A stretch of 64,000 bases of DNA from Mycolicibacter engbaekii. Its GTDB lineage: Bacteria > Actinomycetota > Actinomycetes > Mycobacteriales > Mycobacteriaceae. A model generated the notes under the pieces. The model ran no database searches, was not told the origin of the DNA, and saw nothing but the letters and a program-made list of their open reading frames with translations. How positions within the stretch are numbered: position 1 is the stretch's first letter; each line of letters opens with the position of its first letter. The DNA is taken from positions 143,183 to 207,182 of the forward strand of contig NZ_LQOT01000060.1 of NCBI RefSeq assembly GCF_002101585.1, written 5' to 3'. The translations under genes and the position numbers were made by a program. Shown here piece by piece: positions 43,236 to 52,342 of this stretch.

Positions 43236-44279
43236 ATGGGCGTGGCAGATGATCGACGCTTCGAGGTATTGCGTGCCATCGTCGCCGACTTCGTCGCCAC
43301 CAAGGAGCCCATCGGCTCCAAGGCCCTCGTCGAACGGCACAACCTGGGAGTCTCACCGGCCACCGTGCGCAATGACATGGCGGTACTGGAGGCCGAGGGG
43401 TACATCGCCCAACCGCACACCAGTTCCGGCCGGGTACCCACCGAGAAGGGGTACCGGGAGTTCGTCGACCGAATCGACGAGGTCAAGCCGCTGTCAGCCG
43501 CGGAGCGCCGGGCGATCCTGTCGTTCCTGGACTCCGGTGTCGACCTCGACGATGTGCTTCGCCGGGCGGTGCGCACCCTGGCGCAACTGACCCGCCAGGT
43601 GGCCGTTGTGCAGTACCCGACGCTGTCGGTGTCGACGGTGCGGCGCCTCGAAGTGATCGCGCTGAACCCGGCGCGGCTGCTGCTGGTGGTCATCACAGAC
43701 TCCGGCCGGGTCGATCAGCGCATCGTCGAGTTGGGCGAGCCCATCGACGACCACCAGCTCAGCCAGCTGCGGGAGATGCTCGGCGCCGCGCTGGACGGCA
43801 AGCGGATCTCGGCGGCCTCCACCGCCGTCGCCGAACTCGCCGGGCATCTCGACGGCCGCAGTGGGCTGGCTCCCGGCCTGGCCAACGCGGTGGGGCGCTC
43901 GGCCACCGTGCTGCTGGAGTCGTTGGTCGATCACCGCGAGGAACGCCTGCTGCTGGGCGGTACCGCCAACCTGACCCGCAATGCCGCCGACTTCGGCAAT
44001 TCGCTGCGATCGGTCCTGGAAGTGCTCGAAGAGCAGGTTGTGGTGCTGCGGCTGCTCGCGGTGCAGCAGGAAGCCGGTAAAGTCACGGTGCGCATCGGTC
44101 ACGAGACCGAGGCGGAGGAGATGGCCGGCGCCTCGGTGGTGTCCACCGCCTACGGGTCACAGGGCACCGTGTACGGGGGTATGGGGGTGCTTGGTCCCAC
44201 CCGGATGGACTATCCGGGAACCATCGCCAGTGTTGCAGCAGTTGCTATGTACATCGGTGAAGTGCTCGGGGCTCGCTGA
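43236..44279 (+). CDS. hrcA: Heat-inducible transcription repressor HrcA
   Basis: This 347-residue repressor of chaperone operons has an N-terminal winged helix (RFEVLRAIVADFVATKEPIGS...SPATVRNDMAVLEAEGYI) with the wing HTSSGRVPTEKGYREFVD. The C-terminal HrcA domain ends with GGMGVLGPTRMDYPG and SVAAVAMYIGEVL. ATG 43236 has an ideal AGGAGGTGA six bases before it, so the in-frame extension to 43041 is rejected. It is followed 32 bp later by dnaJ2, as in Rv2374c-Rv2373c. Mycobacterial HrcA normally binds CIRCE sites at groE operons located elsewhere. Confidence 0.95.
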   Translation: MGVADDRRFEVLRAIVADFVATKEPIGSKALVERHNLGVSPATVRNDMAVLEAEGYIAQPHTSSGRVPTEKGYREFVDRIDEVKPLSAAERRAILSFLDSGVDLDDVLRRAVRTLAQLTRQVAVVQYPTLSVSTVRRLEVIALNPARLLLVVITDSGRVDQRIVELGEPIDDHQLSQLREMLGAALDGKRISAASTAVAELAGHLDGRSGLAPGLANAVGRSATVLLESLVDHREERLLLGGTANLTRNAADFGNSLRSVLEVLEEQVVVLRLLAVQQEAGKVTVRIGHETEAEEMAGASVVSTAYGSQGTVYGGMGVLGPTRMDYPGTIASVAAVAMYIGEVLGAR

Positions 44280-44311
44280 TCCCCGGCGACAGAAGTTTGG
44301 GAAGGTCAGGC

Positions 44312-45466
44312 GTGGCACGCGACTATTACGGCTTGTTGGGCGTCGATAAGGGCGCCACCGACACCGAGCTCAAGCGCGCCTATCGCAAGCTGGCGCGCAC
44401 CTACCACCCCGACGTCAACCCCGACGAGGCGGCGCAGGCCAAGTTCAAAGAGATCACCGCCGCCTACGAGGTGCTGTCCGACCCGGAGAAGCGCCGCATC
44501 GTCGACCTCGGTGGCGACCCGCTGGAGAGTGGCGGCGGCAACGGGTTCGGCGGATTCGGAGGCGCCTCGGGATTCGGGGGCCTGGGGGATGTGTTCGAGG
44601 CATTCTTCGGCGGCGGAGCGGCCTCCCGGGGCCCGACCGGCCGGGTGCGGCCGGGGTCGGACTCCCTGCTGCGCATGCGCTTGGACCTCACCGAGTGCGC
44701 CACCGGTGTGACCAAGCGCGTCACAGTCGACACCGCAGTGCTCTGCGACCGTTGCCAGGGCCGCGGTACCCACGGCGACTCGGCCCCAGCGACCTGTGAC
44801 ACCTGCCACGGACGCGGCGAGGTGCAGAGCGTGCAGCGTTCGTTGCTGGGCCAGGTCATGACCTCGCGGCCGTGCCCCACCTGCCGCGGCGTGGGCGAAG
44901 TGATCCCGGACCCGTGTCATCAGTGCGGCGGCGACGGCCGGGTGCGCGCGCGCCGTGAGATCAGCGTCAAGATCCCGGCCGGAGTCGGTGACGGTATGCG
45001 CGTCCGGTTGGCCGCCCAGGGCGAGGTCGGCCCGGGCGGCGGACCGGCCGGTGACCTCTACGTCGAGGTACACGAACAACCCCACGAGATCTTCGCCCGC
45101 GACGGCGACGACCTGCACTGCCACATCTCGGTGCCGATGGTCGACGCAGCACTGGGCACCACCGTGACCGTGGACGCGATCCTCGACGGCGCCACCGACA
45201 TCACCATCCCGGCCGGCACCCAGCCCGGTGCGACCATCGTGCTGCGCGGCCACGGTATGCCGCAGGTCCGCACCGGGGTCCGCGGTGACCTGCACGCTCA
45301 CATCGAGGTGGTGGTCCCCGAACGCCTCGACAACCACGACACCGAGCTGCTGCGCAAGTTCAAAGAGCACCGTGACCGCGAGACCGCCGAGGTTCGCTCG
45401 GCGAACACGCCACACAACGGCGGCGGCCTGTTCAGCCGACTGCGCGAAACCTTCAGCGGGCGCTGA
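44312..45466 (+). CDS. dnaJ2: Chaperone protein DnaJ2
   Basis: This 384-residue Hsp40 co-chaperone has a J domain with YHPDVNPDE, a Gly/Phe-rich region (GNGFGGFGGASGFGG) and four zinc-binding CxxCxGxG repeats (CDRCQGRG, CDTCHGRG, CPTCRGVG, CHQCGGDG). The substrate-binding C-terminal domains follow. GTG 44312 begins ARDYYGLLG, the conserved J-domain start, with GGAAGG upstream. It pairs with hrcA upstream and rsmE seven bases downstream. Confidence 0.95.
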   Translation: MARDYYGLLGVDKGATDTELKRAYRKLARTYHPDVNPDEAAQAKFKEITAAYEVLSDPEKRRIVDLGGDPLESGGGNGFGGFGGASGFGGLGDVFEAFFGGGAASRGPTGRVRPGSDSLLRMRLDLTECATGVTKRVTVDTAVLCDRCQGRGTHGDSAPATCDTCHGRGEVQSVQRSLLGQVMTSRPCPTCRGVGEVIPDPCHQCGGDGRVRARREISVKIPAGVGDGMRVRLAAQGEVGPGGGPAGDLYVEVHEQPHEIFARDGDDLHCHISVPMVDAALGTTVTVDAILDGATDITIPAGTQPGATIVLRGHGMPQVRTGVRGDLHAHIEVVVPERLDNHDTELLRKFKEHRDRETAEVRSANTPHNGGGLFSRLRETFSGR

Positions 45467-45473
45467 GCCCGCA

Positions 45474-46223
45474 GTGGCAGGGCTGTTCTACGTCGACACG
45501 CTGCCCGAAGTGGGAGCGCTGGCGATGCTCGACGGCGACGCCGGGTTTCATGCCGCGACGGTGCGCCGGATCCGGCCCGGAGAGCGGCTGACCCTCGGTG
45601 ACGGTGCGGGGGTGGTCGCGCAATGCCAGGTCGAGGACGCCGACCGCGGCGGGCTGCGAGCCCGAGTGCTGGAGCGCTCTGAAGTCGAGCCCCCCAGTCC
45701 GTCGGTCACCGTGGTGCAGGCGCTGCCCAAATCCGAACGATCCGAGCTGGCGATCGAGCTGGCCACCGAGGCCGGCGCCGACGCCTTCGTGCCCTGGCAG
45801 GCCGACCGATGCGTGGCCCGCTGGGAAGGCCAGCGCGCAGACAAGGGCGTGCGGCGCTGGCAGGCGGTCGCCAGGGCGGCCGCCGGGCAGTCGCGCCGGG
45901 CCCACATTCCACCGGTGGCCGGGGTGCGCACCGGCGCTGAGCTGGTCTCGTGGGTCCGCGAACAGGCGGCCGCCGGGGTGACGGTGCTGGTCCTGCACGA
46001 CGCAGCGGGAGCTGGGTTGGCCGACGCGGTCGGGCCTTCGGCGTCGGCCCTGGCCCTGATCGTGGGGCCCGAGGGCGGAATCACCGAGGCTGAGCTGGCG
46101 GCGTTGACCGGCGCCGGCGCGGTGGCCACGCGGCTCGGGCCGACCGTGCTGCGCACCTCGACCGCGGCGGCCGTCGCGCTGGGCGCGCTCGGGGTGCTGA
46201 CCCCACGCTGGGAGCGTGAATAG
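45474..46223 (+). CDS. rsmE: 16S rRNA m3U1498 methyltransferase RsmE
   Basis: This 249-residue SPOUT methyltransferase methylates U1498 of 16S rRNA. The N-terminal PUA-like part has HAATVRRIRPGERLTLGDG. The knotted SAM-binding end has LIVGPEGGITEAEL and RLGPTVLRTSTAAAVALGAL. GTG 45474 follows dnaJ2 after seven bases; a longer frame would lie inside dnaJ2. It is the counterpart of Rv2372c, and its stop overlaps the araC-type start by eight bases. Confidence 0.93.
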   Translation: MAGLFYVDTLPEVGALAMLDGDAGFHAATVRRIRPGERLTLGDGAGVVAQCQVEDADRGGLRARVLERSEVEPPSPSVTVVQALPKSERSELAIELATEAGADAFVPWQADRCVARWEGQRADKGVRRWQAVARAAAGQSRRAHIPPVAGVRTGAELVSWVREQAAAGVTVLVLHDAAGAGLADAVGPSASALALIVGPEGGITEAELAALTGAGAVATRLGPTVLRTSTAAAVALGALGVLTPRWERE

Positions 46224-46917
46224 CCGGGCGGGTTCGGCGCCGTCGCTGAGCATCAGCGACGGTTACGCGGTGTATCGCGGGCCGGTGGGCGGGGGCGGCC
46301 CGATTCACCGCCACGGCGCCTTCCAGATCGTCGTCGCCGGGCACCACGAAGTGGCGATGGTGGACCTCGCCGGCACCCGCCATCAGGCCACCGCGCTGGT
46401 CGTGGCACCGATGGCGCCGCATCGCATCCTGGCCATTCGCGACCTGGTCACCTACTTCATCGAGCCGCACTGCCTGTTCGCCGATGACCTGCGGCAGCGC
46501 TATGGCGCAGGCTTCGCCGCCGCCCCCGAGCTGGCGCACCTGTGCGAGCCCCAGGTCGCAGCGGCCTGCCGCGGGCAGTCCGAAGAGCTGGATCCGCGCC
46601 TGGTGGCGGCGCTGGCCATGCTGGCCGACACCAACATCACGATGCCGAGCCTGGCCGCCGAGGTCGGCCTCTCGCCGCAGCGCCTGCGCGCGCTGGCGCG
46701 CCGGGAGCTGGGGATGCCGCTTGCCCGCTGGCGCGTCTGGTCACGGTTGCGCAGGGCCGTCGAAGCCCTGCAGTCGGGTACGCCGCTGACGCAGGCCGCG
46801 ATCACCGCCGGTTTCGCCGACCAGGCCCACTTCACCCGGCAGATGCGCGAAATGATGGGCCTGACGCCGTCGGTGGTGCGCTACGCGCTGGGCGATCAGC
46901 GCTTGCGGCCGACATAG
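46216..46917 (+). CDS. AraC-family transcriptional regulator
   Basis: This 233-residue regulator has an N-terminal cupin-like sensor (IHRHGAFQIVVAGHHEVAMV) and a C-terminal double helix-turn-helix (about residues 130-225): MPSLAAEVGLSPQRLRALARRELG and TQAAITAGFADQAHFTRQMREMMGLTPS. GTG 46216 overlaps rsmE by eight bases. The 3' end overlaps the convergent methyltransferase gene by 22 bp. The target and ligand are not evident. M. tuberculosis has no such gene at this point as far as recalled. Confidence 0.85.
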   Translation: MNSRAGSAPSLSISDGYAVYRGPVGGGGPIHRHGAFQIVVAGHHEVAMVDLAGTRHQATALVVAPMAPHRILAIRDLVTYFIEPHCLFADDLRQRYGAGFAAAPELAHLCEPQVAAACRGQSEELDPRLVAALAMLADTNITMPSLAAEVGLSPQRLRALARRELGMPLARWRVWSRLRRAVEALQSGTPLTQAAITAGFADQAHFTRQMREMMGLTPSVVRYALGDQRLRPT

Positions 46918-47585
46918 ATCGACATCGACCCGGTGATGGTGGGAATCACTTCCGCCTCGCGCACATCGACGAAGCCAGCCGCCGAAATCAGCTCCGGGAG
47001 AACACCATCGGCGTTGGGCTGGGTGTCGGTCTTGCCGTCGGCGAACTGGACGAACCGAAAAGCCAGGCGCATCAGCGCGGTCCGCTGCAGTCCGTAGTCG
47101 GCGATCACCAGTCGACCGCCCGGTCGCAGCACCGCGAACATCGACGCCAGGATGGCGCGTTTGACCGCCAGTGGGCACTGATGCAACACCAGGCTGGACA
47201 TCACCGCGTCGATCGACTCCGCGCCCACCGACTCCACCAGGGTGTCGCCCATCCCCGTCAGCCAACGGACGCGGCCGGCCGAACCGGACGCCGCGGCCTT
47301 GCGCTGCGCCACCGCCAAGATCTTGGGGTCGGGGTCCAGGCCGACGATCTTCGCCTGCGGCTGGACCCGCGCGGCCAGCAGCGCCAACGATCCGGTGCCG
47401 CAGCCCACGTCCAGGATCTGCTCGTCGGCGCGCGGCGCCAGGTGCATGACGGTCAGGCCTCGCCACAGCCGCTCGCGTGTCATCGCCACCACGGTGTCGA
47501 ACAGGCGGGCGTCGACGAACCGGGCCGGGGCAAAGCGGCCCAGGGCCGGGGTGAAGGCTTCCTCGTTCATACCCGGCAGTTTCAC
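46896..47585 (-). CDS. Class I SAM-dependent methyltransferase
   Basis: This 229-residue UbiE-like methyltransferase has motif I in ILDVGCGTGSLALLA, a motif II acidic end (VGLDPDPKIL) and motif III RPGGRLVIADYG. GTG 47585 is used because GGAGGG lies ten bases upstream; ATG 47570 is possible. Its C-terminus overlaps the convergent araC-type gene. Substrate unknown. It is an extra gene relative to the tuberculosis order rsmE-phoH. Confidence 0.82.
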   Translation of the reverse strand: MKLPGMNEEAFTPALGRFAPARFVDARLFDTVVAMTRERLWRGLTVMHLAPRADEQILDVGCGTGSLALLAARVQPQAKIVGLDPDPKILAVAQRKAAASGSAGRVRWLTGMGDTLVESVGAESIDAVMSSLVLHQCPLAVKRAILASMFAVLRPGGRLVIADYGLQRTALMRLAFRFVQFADGKTDTQPNADGVLPELISAAGFVDVREAEVIPTITGSMSIYVGRKR

Positions 47586-47708
47586 CCGCGGGCCACCCTC
47601 CCGTCTTGAACGAACCGCTCATCGGTCACGGCAGGCGGTAGACTCAAGCGTCCGACCCATCGCCGTACCCACGGCACAAACTCCCAGGAAGCAGGCATCG
47701 GAAGCCCC

Positions 47709-48758
47709 GTGACGCCCCGCGATACCCCCGCTGCAGGGCCGGCCTCGCAGGTTCGCAGCAGCGTCGATATTCCACCCGACCTGGTCATGGGTCTGCTGGG
47801 TTCTGCGGATGAGAACCTGCGCGCCATCGAACGCCTGCTCACCGCCGACCTGCATGTACGCGGTAATGCCGTCACCATTTCCGGAGCGCCGGCCGATGTC
47901 GCGCTTGCTGAGCGGGTGCTCTCCGAGCTGGTGGCGATCGTGGCAGGCGGGCAGTCTCTGACGCCGGAAACGGTGCGGCACAGCGTCGGGATACTGGTGG
48001 GCACCGGCAACGAGTCACCCGCCGAAATCCTCAGCCTCGACATCCTGTCGCGGCGCGGCAAGACCATCCGGCCCAAAACGCTCAACCAGAAGCGCTACGT
48101 CGACGCCATCGACGCTCACACCATCGTGTTCGGTATCGGCCCGGCCGGTACCGGCAAGACGTATCTGGCGATGGCCAAGGCGGTCAAAGCGCTGCAGACC
48201 AAGCAGGTGACCCGCATCATCCTCACCCGCCCGGCGGTGGAAGCCGGTGAGCGGCTGGGGTTTCTGCCCGGCACCCTGAGCGAGAAGATCGACCCGTACC
48301 TGCGCCCGCTCTATGACGCGTTGCACGACATGATGGACCCGGAGCTGATTCCCAAGCTGATGAGTTCCGGTGTCATCGAGGTGGCGCCATTGGCCTACAT
48401 GCGCGGGCGGACACTCAATGACGCGTTCATCATTCTCGACGAGGCGCAGAACACCACGGCCGAACAGATGAAGATGTTCCTCACCCGGCTGGGCTTCGGG
48501 GCCAAGATCGTGGTCACCGGTGACGTCACCCAGATCGACCTGCCCGGCGGGGCGAGGTCCGGGCTGCGGGCCGCCGTGGACATCCTCGACGACGTCGACG
48601 ACATCTACGTCGCCGAGCTCACCAGCGTCGACGTCGTCCGGCACCGGCTGGTGTCCGAGATCGTCGACGCCTACGCACGCCACGAATCCGAACAGGTCCA
48701 GCCGGGACTGGCCATGAACCGCGCGTCGCGGCGCGCATCGGGCAGGTCACGCCGATGA
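47709..48758 (+). CDS. phoH: PhoH-family ATPase
   Basis: This 349-residue cytosolic P-loop protein has a short KH-like N-terminal part (LRAIERLLTADLHVRGNAVTISG) and the PhoH ATPase domain. The latter has Walker A GPAGTGKT near residue 145 and Walker B AFIILDEAQN, followed by TGDVTQIDLP. It corresponds to Rv2368c (phoH1). It is coupled to ybeY (ATGA overlap), a conserved pairing linked to RNA processing. GTG start at 47709. Confidence 0.93.
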   Translation: MTPRDTPAAGPASQVRSSVDIPPDLVMGLLGSADENLRAIERLLTADLHVRGNAVTISGAPADVALAERVLSELVAIVAGGQSLTPETVRHSVGILVGTGNESPAEILSLDILSRRGKTIRPKTLNQKRYVDAIDAHTIVFGIGPAGTGKTYLAMAKAVKALQTKQVTRIILTRPAVEAGERLGFLPGTLSEKIDPYLRPLYDALHDMMDPELIPKLMSSGVIEVAPLAYMRGRTLNDAFIILDEAQNTTAEQMKMFLTRLGFGAKIVVTGDVTQIDLPGGARSGLRAAVDILDDVDDIYVAELTSVDVVRHRLVSEIVDAYARHESEQVQPGLAMNRASRRASGRSRR

Positions 48759-49291
48759 GCATCGAGGTCTCCAACGAGTCGGGCCTGGACGTCTCCGAGG
48801 TCGAGCTGATCAGCGTCGCCAAGTTCGTGCTGGCCAAGATGGACGTCAATCCCGGTGCCGAACTGTCGATGGTGCTGCTGGACAAAGCCGCGATGGCCGA
48901 CCTGCACATGCGCTGGATGGACCTGCCCGGGCCCACCGACGTCATGAGCTTCCCGATGGACGAGCTGGAGCCCGGCGGCCGGCCGGATGCGCCCGAGCCC
49001 GGCCCGTCGATGCTCGGCGACATCGCGCTGTGCCCGGAGTTCGCCGCCGAGCAGGCCGCGGCGGCCGGACATTCGCTCGGCCAGGAACTGGCGCTGCTCA
49101 CCGTGCACGGCGTGCTGCACCTGCTGGGCTACGACCACGCCGAGCCGGACGAGGAAAAAGAGATGTTCGCGCTGCAGCGCCGCCTGCTCGAAGAGTGGGT
49201 CGCCGACCAGGTGGAGGCCTATCGGGCCGAGACCCAGAGCGAGAAGGACCGTCGCCTGCTCGACAAGACGCGGTACTTCGACGAACCGTGA
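48755..49291 (+). CDS. ybeY: Endoribonuclease YbeY (16S rRNA maturation)
   Basis: This 178-residue zinc endoribonuclease is involved in 16S rRNA 3'-end maturation and quality control. The three-His metal site is HGVLHLLGYDH, preceded by the family segment PTDVMSFPMDE. It is coupled on both sides: ATGA with phoH and GTGA with the CorC-like gene. It matches Rv2367c. Confidence 0.95.
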   Translation: MSIEVSNESGLDVSEVELISVAKFVLAKMDVNPGAELSMVLLDKAAMADLHMRWMDLPGPTDVMSFPMDELEPGGRPDAPEPGPSMLGDIALCPEFAAEQAAAAGHSLGQELALLTVHGVLHLLGYDHAEPDEEKEMFALQRRLLEEWVADQVEAYRAETQSEKDRRLLDKTRYFDEP

Positions 49292-50586
49292 CCGAGACAC
49301 CGCTGCTCCTCGGCGTGATCGCGCTGATCGGCCTGGGTGGTCTGTTCGCGGCGATCGATGCCGCGGTCAGCACCGTGTCCCAGGCGCGCGTCGAGGAGCT
49401 GGTGCGCGCGAAGCGGCCCGGCGCCGTCTGGCTGGTCAAGCTGATGGCCGAGCGTCCGCGCTACATCAACCTCGTGGTGTTGTTGCGCATCACCTGCGAG
49501 GTCACCGCGACCGCGCTTTTGGTGTTCCTGCTCAGCGCCGTGCTCGGACTGGACTGGGGCCTGTTCGCCGCCGCGGCGATCATGGTGGTGGTCAGCTTCG
49601 TGGTCATCGGGGTGGGGCCGCGGACCCTGGGCCGCCAGAACGCGTATTCGATCGCGCTGGCCGCCGCGCTTCCGCTGCAGGTCCTGTCGGTGCTGCTCGC
49701 CCCCATCAGCCGGCTGCTGGTGGTGCTCGGCAACGCGGTGACGCCCGGGCGCGGGTTCCGCAACGGGCCGTTCGCCTCCGAGATCGAGCTGCGCGAAGTG
49801 GTCGATATGGCGCAGCAGCGCGGGGTGGTGGCGGCCGACGAGCGCCGGATGATCCAGTCGGTCTTCGAACTCGCCGACACCCCGGCCCGCGAGGTGATGG
49901 TGCCGCGCACCGAGATGGTGTGGATCGAGCACGACAAAACCGCCGGCCAGGCCACCGCGCTGGCGGTGCGCAGCGGGCATTCCCGCATTCCGGTGATCGG
50001 CGAGAACGTCGACGACATTCTCGGCGTGGTCTATCTGAAAGACCTTGTCCAGCAAACCTATTACTCCACCAACGGGGGGCGCGACACCACGGTGGCGCAG
50101 GTGATGCGCCCGGCGGTCTTCATGCCCGACTCCAAGGCGCTCAACGCGCTGCTGGAAGACATGCAGCGCAGCCGGTATCACATGGCGCTGCTGGTCGACG
50201 AATACGGCGCGATCGCCGGACTGGTCACCATCGAGGACGTCTTGGAGGAGATCGTCGGCGAGATCGCCGACGAGTACGACCAGGGTGAAGTCGCCCCGGT
50301 GGAGGAGTTGGGCGACAACAGGTTCCGGGTCTCGGCGCGGTTGCCCATCGAAGACGTCGGGGAGCTCTACGGCGTTCAGTTCGATCCGGGCCTCGACGTC
50401 GACACGGTCGGCGGGCTGCTCGCCTTAGAGCTGGGCCGGGTTCCGCTGCCCGGCGCCGAGGTGATCTCGCACGGCCTGCGCCTGCGGGCCGAGGGCAGTC
50501 GCGACTCCCGCGGGCGGGTGCGGATCAGCACGGTTCTGGTCAGCCAGGTCCAGCCCGCCGGTGAAGAGGCCGCAGTTGAGCGGTGA
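49288..50586 (+). CDS. CNNM/CorC-HlyC family membrane protein with CBS domains
   Basis: This 432-residue protein has an N-terminal CNNM (DUF21) membrane domain with four hydrophobic stretches up to about residue 140. A CBS pair (VMVPRTEMVWIEHD ... HSRIPVIGENVDDILGVVYLKDL, then VMRPAVFMPD ... ALLVDEYGAIAGLVTIEDVLEEIVGEI) and a C-terminal CorC_HlyC domain follow. The family is linked to Mg2+/Co2+ transport. GTG 49288 gives a GTGA overlap with ybeY. It corresponds to Rv2366c. Confidence 0.9.
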   Translation: MTETPLLLGVIALIGLGGLFAAIDAAVSTVSQARVEELVRAKRPGAVWLVKLMAERPRYINLVVLLRITCEVTATALLVFLLSAVLGLDWGLFAAAAIMVVVSFVVIGVGPRTLGRQNAYSIALAAALPLQVLSVLLAPISRLLVVLGNAVTPGRGFRNGPFASEIELREVVDMAQQRGVVAADERRMIQSVFELADTPAREVMVPRTEMVWIEHDKTAGQATALAVRSGHSRIPVIGENVDDILGVVYLKDLVQQTYYSTNGGRDTTVAQVMRPAVFMPDSKALNALLEDMQRSRYHMALLVDEYGAIAGLVTIEDVLEEIVGEIADEYDQGEVAPVEELGDNRFRVSARLPIEDVGELYGVQFDPGLDVDTVGGLLALELGRVPLPGAEVISHGLRLRAEGSRDSRGRVRISTVLVSQVQPAGEEAAVER

Positions 50587-50604
50587 GCGACCCGCGGTGT
50601 GCGC

Positions 50605-50670
50605 ACCGAACGTGTACTCAGTGCGACAATGCACCCGAATTCTCGCGCTGAGAACACGTTCGGCGAAAGG
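50605..50670. repeat. Inverted pair of the dispersed repeat before era (copies B and C)
   Basis: Two copies face each other: 50605-50626 and 50643-50664 are inverted with two mismatches in about 21 bp and a 16-base loop, making a strong hairpin. The right copy extends to 50670 and matches copy A (22093-22120) in inverse orientation at 25 of 28 positions. It fills most of the 90-bp gap before era and could also act as a transcription attenuator. Confidence 0.65.
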
Positions 50671-50676
50671 CGGCTC

Positions 50677-51585
50677 GTGACCGAGTCTGATTCCGGGTTC
50701 CATTCGGGCTTCGTGTGTCTGGTCGGCCGGCCCAACACGGGCAAGTCGACGCTCACCAACGCCCTGGTGGGCGCCAAGGTGGCGATCACCTCGAACCGCC
50801 CGCAGACCACCCGGCACACCATTCGCGGCATCGTGCACCGCGACGACTTCCAGATCATCCTGGTCGACACACCCGGCCTGCACCGGCCGCGGACCCTGCT
50901 GGGCAAACGGCTCAACGACCTGGTCCGCGACACCTACTCGCAGGTCGACGTGATCTGCCTGTGCATCCCGGCCGACGAACCGATCGGCCCCGGCGACCGC
51001 TGGATCGTCGAGCAGATCCGCGCCGTCGCACCCAAGACCACCCTGGTGGTCGTGGTCACCAAGATCGACAAGACCACTCGCGACAAGGTCGCCGCGCAGC
51101 TGGTCGCGGTCGGCGAGCTGGCTCCGGAAGCCGAGATCGTCCCGGTGTCGGCGGTCAGCGGCGAGCAGGTTGACGTGCTCATTTCCGTGCTGGCCGCCGC
51201 GCTGCCCGTCGGTCCGGCCTTCTATCCGGACGGCGAGCTGACCGACGAGCCCGAAGAGACCCTGATGGCCGAGTTCATCCGGGAGGCGGCCCTGGAGGGC
51301 GTGCGCGACGAACTGCCGCATTCGCTGGCGGTGGTGATCGAGGAAGTGCGCTCGCGGGAGGATCGCGACGATCTGATCGAGGTCTACGCGGTTCTCTACG
51401 TCGAACGCGACAGCCAGAAGGGCATCGTGATCGGCCGGGGCGGATCCCGGCTGCGCGAAGTGGGCACCTCCGCGCGTACGCAGATCGAGAAGTTGTTGGG
51501 TACCAAGGTATTTCTCGATCTACGGGTGAAGGTGGCCAAGAACTGGCAACGGGACCCCAAGCAGCTCGGACGGCTCGGTTTTTAG
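50677..51585 (+). CDS. era: GTPase Era
   Basis: This 302-residue GTPase is needed for 30S subunit assembly. GTPase motifs are GRPNTGKST (G1), DTPG (G3), TKID (G4) and SAVSG (G5), with RPQTTRHT as switch I. The C-terminal KH domain has GIVIGRGGSRLREVG. GTG 50677 gives the usual short N-terminus; the upstream frame runs through the repeat hairpin. The stop is 61 bp before the lipoprotein gene. Confidence 0.95.
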   Translation: MTESDSGFHSGFVCLVGRPNTGKSTLTNALVGAKVAITSNRPQTTRHTIRGIVHRDDFQIILVDTPGLHRPRTLLGKRLNDLVRDTYSQVDVICLCIPADEPIGPGDRWIVEQIRAVAPKTTLVVVVTKIDKTTRDKVAAQLVAVGELAPEAEIVPVSAVSGEQVDVLISVLAAALPVGPAFYPDGELTDEPEETLMAEFIREAALEGVRDELPHSLAVVIEEVRSREDRDDLIEVYAVLYVERDSQKGIVIGRGGSRLREVGTSARTQIEKLLGTKVFLDLRVKVAKNWQRDPKQLGRLGF

Positions 51586-51646
51586 GCGGACGGGCCGGGG
51601 ATGCCACCGCCCGCGCCCGCCGAAACGGCATTGGTAGATTCCAGGG

Positions 51647-52321
51647 ATGTCCGTACGCAAGTCGTTGCTCGTGTCCTCGGTCGGCCTGCTGGTGTGTGCA
51701 CAAGCACTGGCCGGCTGCGGGGGCGCGCAGAAGCCGATCGATACCACCAAGCTGTTCAACGTCCAGTCGACGTTCGGCTCCGACTACAAGACCCAGACCA
51801 AGGGTCCCGACAACATCGACCCCAAGATTCTGGGACCGCAGAAGATGCCTCCCGGCGTGACGTTCGACCCCGCCGACTGCGCCGACTACGCCGCCAACAC
51901 CGGCCGGCCGCCCAAGGGCATCGAGGGCAAGATGTCGATGGTGTCGATCGTCGGCGAGGGTAACCAGCTGGTCGCGATCGCCATGCAGTCCGATCAGGAC
52001 CTGCCCTACGACGACACCGACGCCGAGAAGTGCAGCCACGTCTCGTTCAACGCCGGCAAGCTCACCGGCTACCTCGACGAGGTCGACGCCCCGGAGATCG
52101 AGAACGCCAAGACGGTGGGATCGCACTCCGAGATCGAGATCACCGGCAAGGACGGCCAGCAGCAGTCCCGCGAGTCCTACACCTTCACCGCCTACCTGGG
52201 CACCGCACTGGTGCAGGTCACGGCCAACCCGCAGGCGGTCCGCGGCCAGGCGCCGGCGATGGTCGACGCCGACCGGGCGCGGCAGTTGTTGGTCGACGCG
52301 GTGGCAGCGCTGCGCGACTAG
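51647..52321 (+). CDS. Putative lipoprotein (DUF5642-like)
   Basis: This 224-residue exported protein has a lipoprotein signal ending in the lipobox LAGC (C24). The mature part includes PPGVTFDPADCADYAANTGRPP and a later Cys (KCSHVSF), resembling mycobacterial lipoproteins of the DUF5642/sensor-like type. No catalytic motif is seen. It stands alone between era and the monooxygenase gene and starts at ATG 51647. Role unknown. Confidence 0.8.
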   Translation: MSVRKSLLVSSVGLLVCAQALAGCGGAQKPIDTTKLFNVQSTFGSDYKTQTKGPDNIDPKILGPQKMPPGVTFDPADCADYAANTGRPPKGIEGKMSMVSIVGEGNQLVAIAMQSDQDLPYDDTDAEKCSHVSFNAGKLTGYLDEVDAPEIENAKTVGSHSEIEITGKDGQQQSRESYTFTAYLGTALVQVTANPQAVRGQAPAMVDADRARQLLVDAVAALRD

Positions 52322-52342
52322 CAGTGCCGGGAAAGCCGCCAC

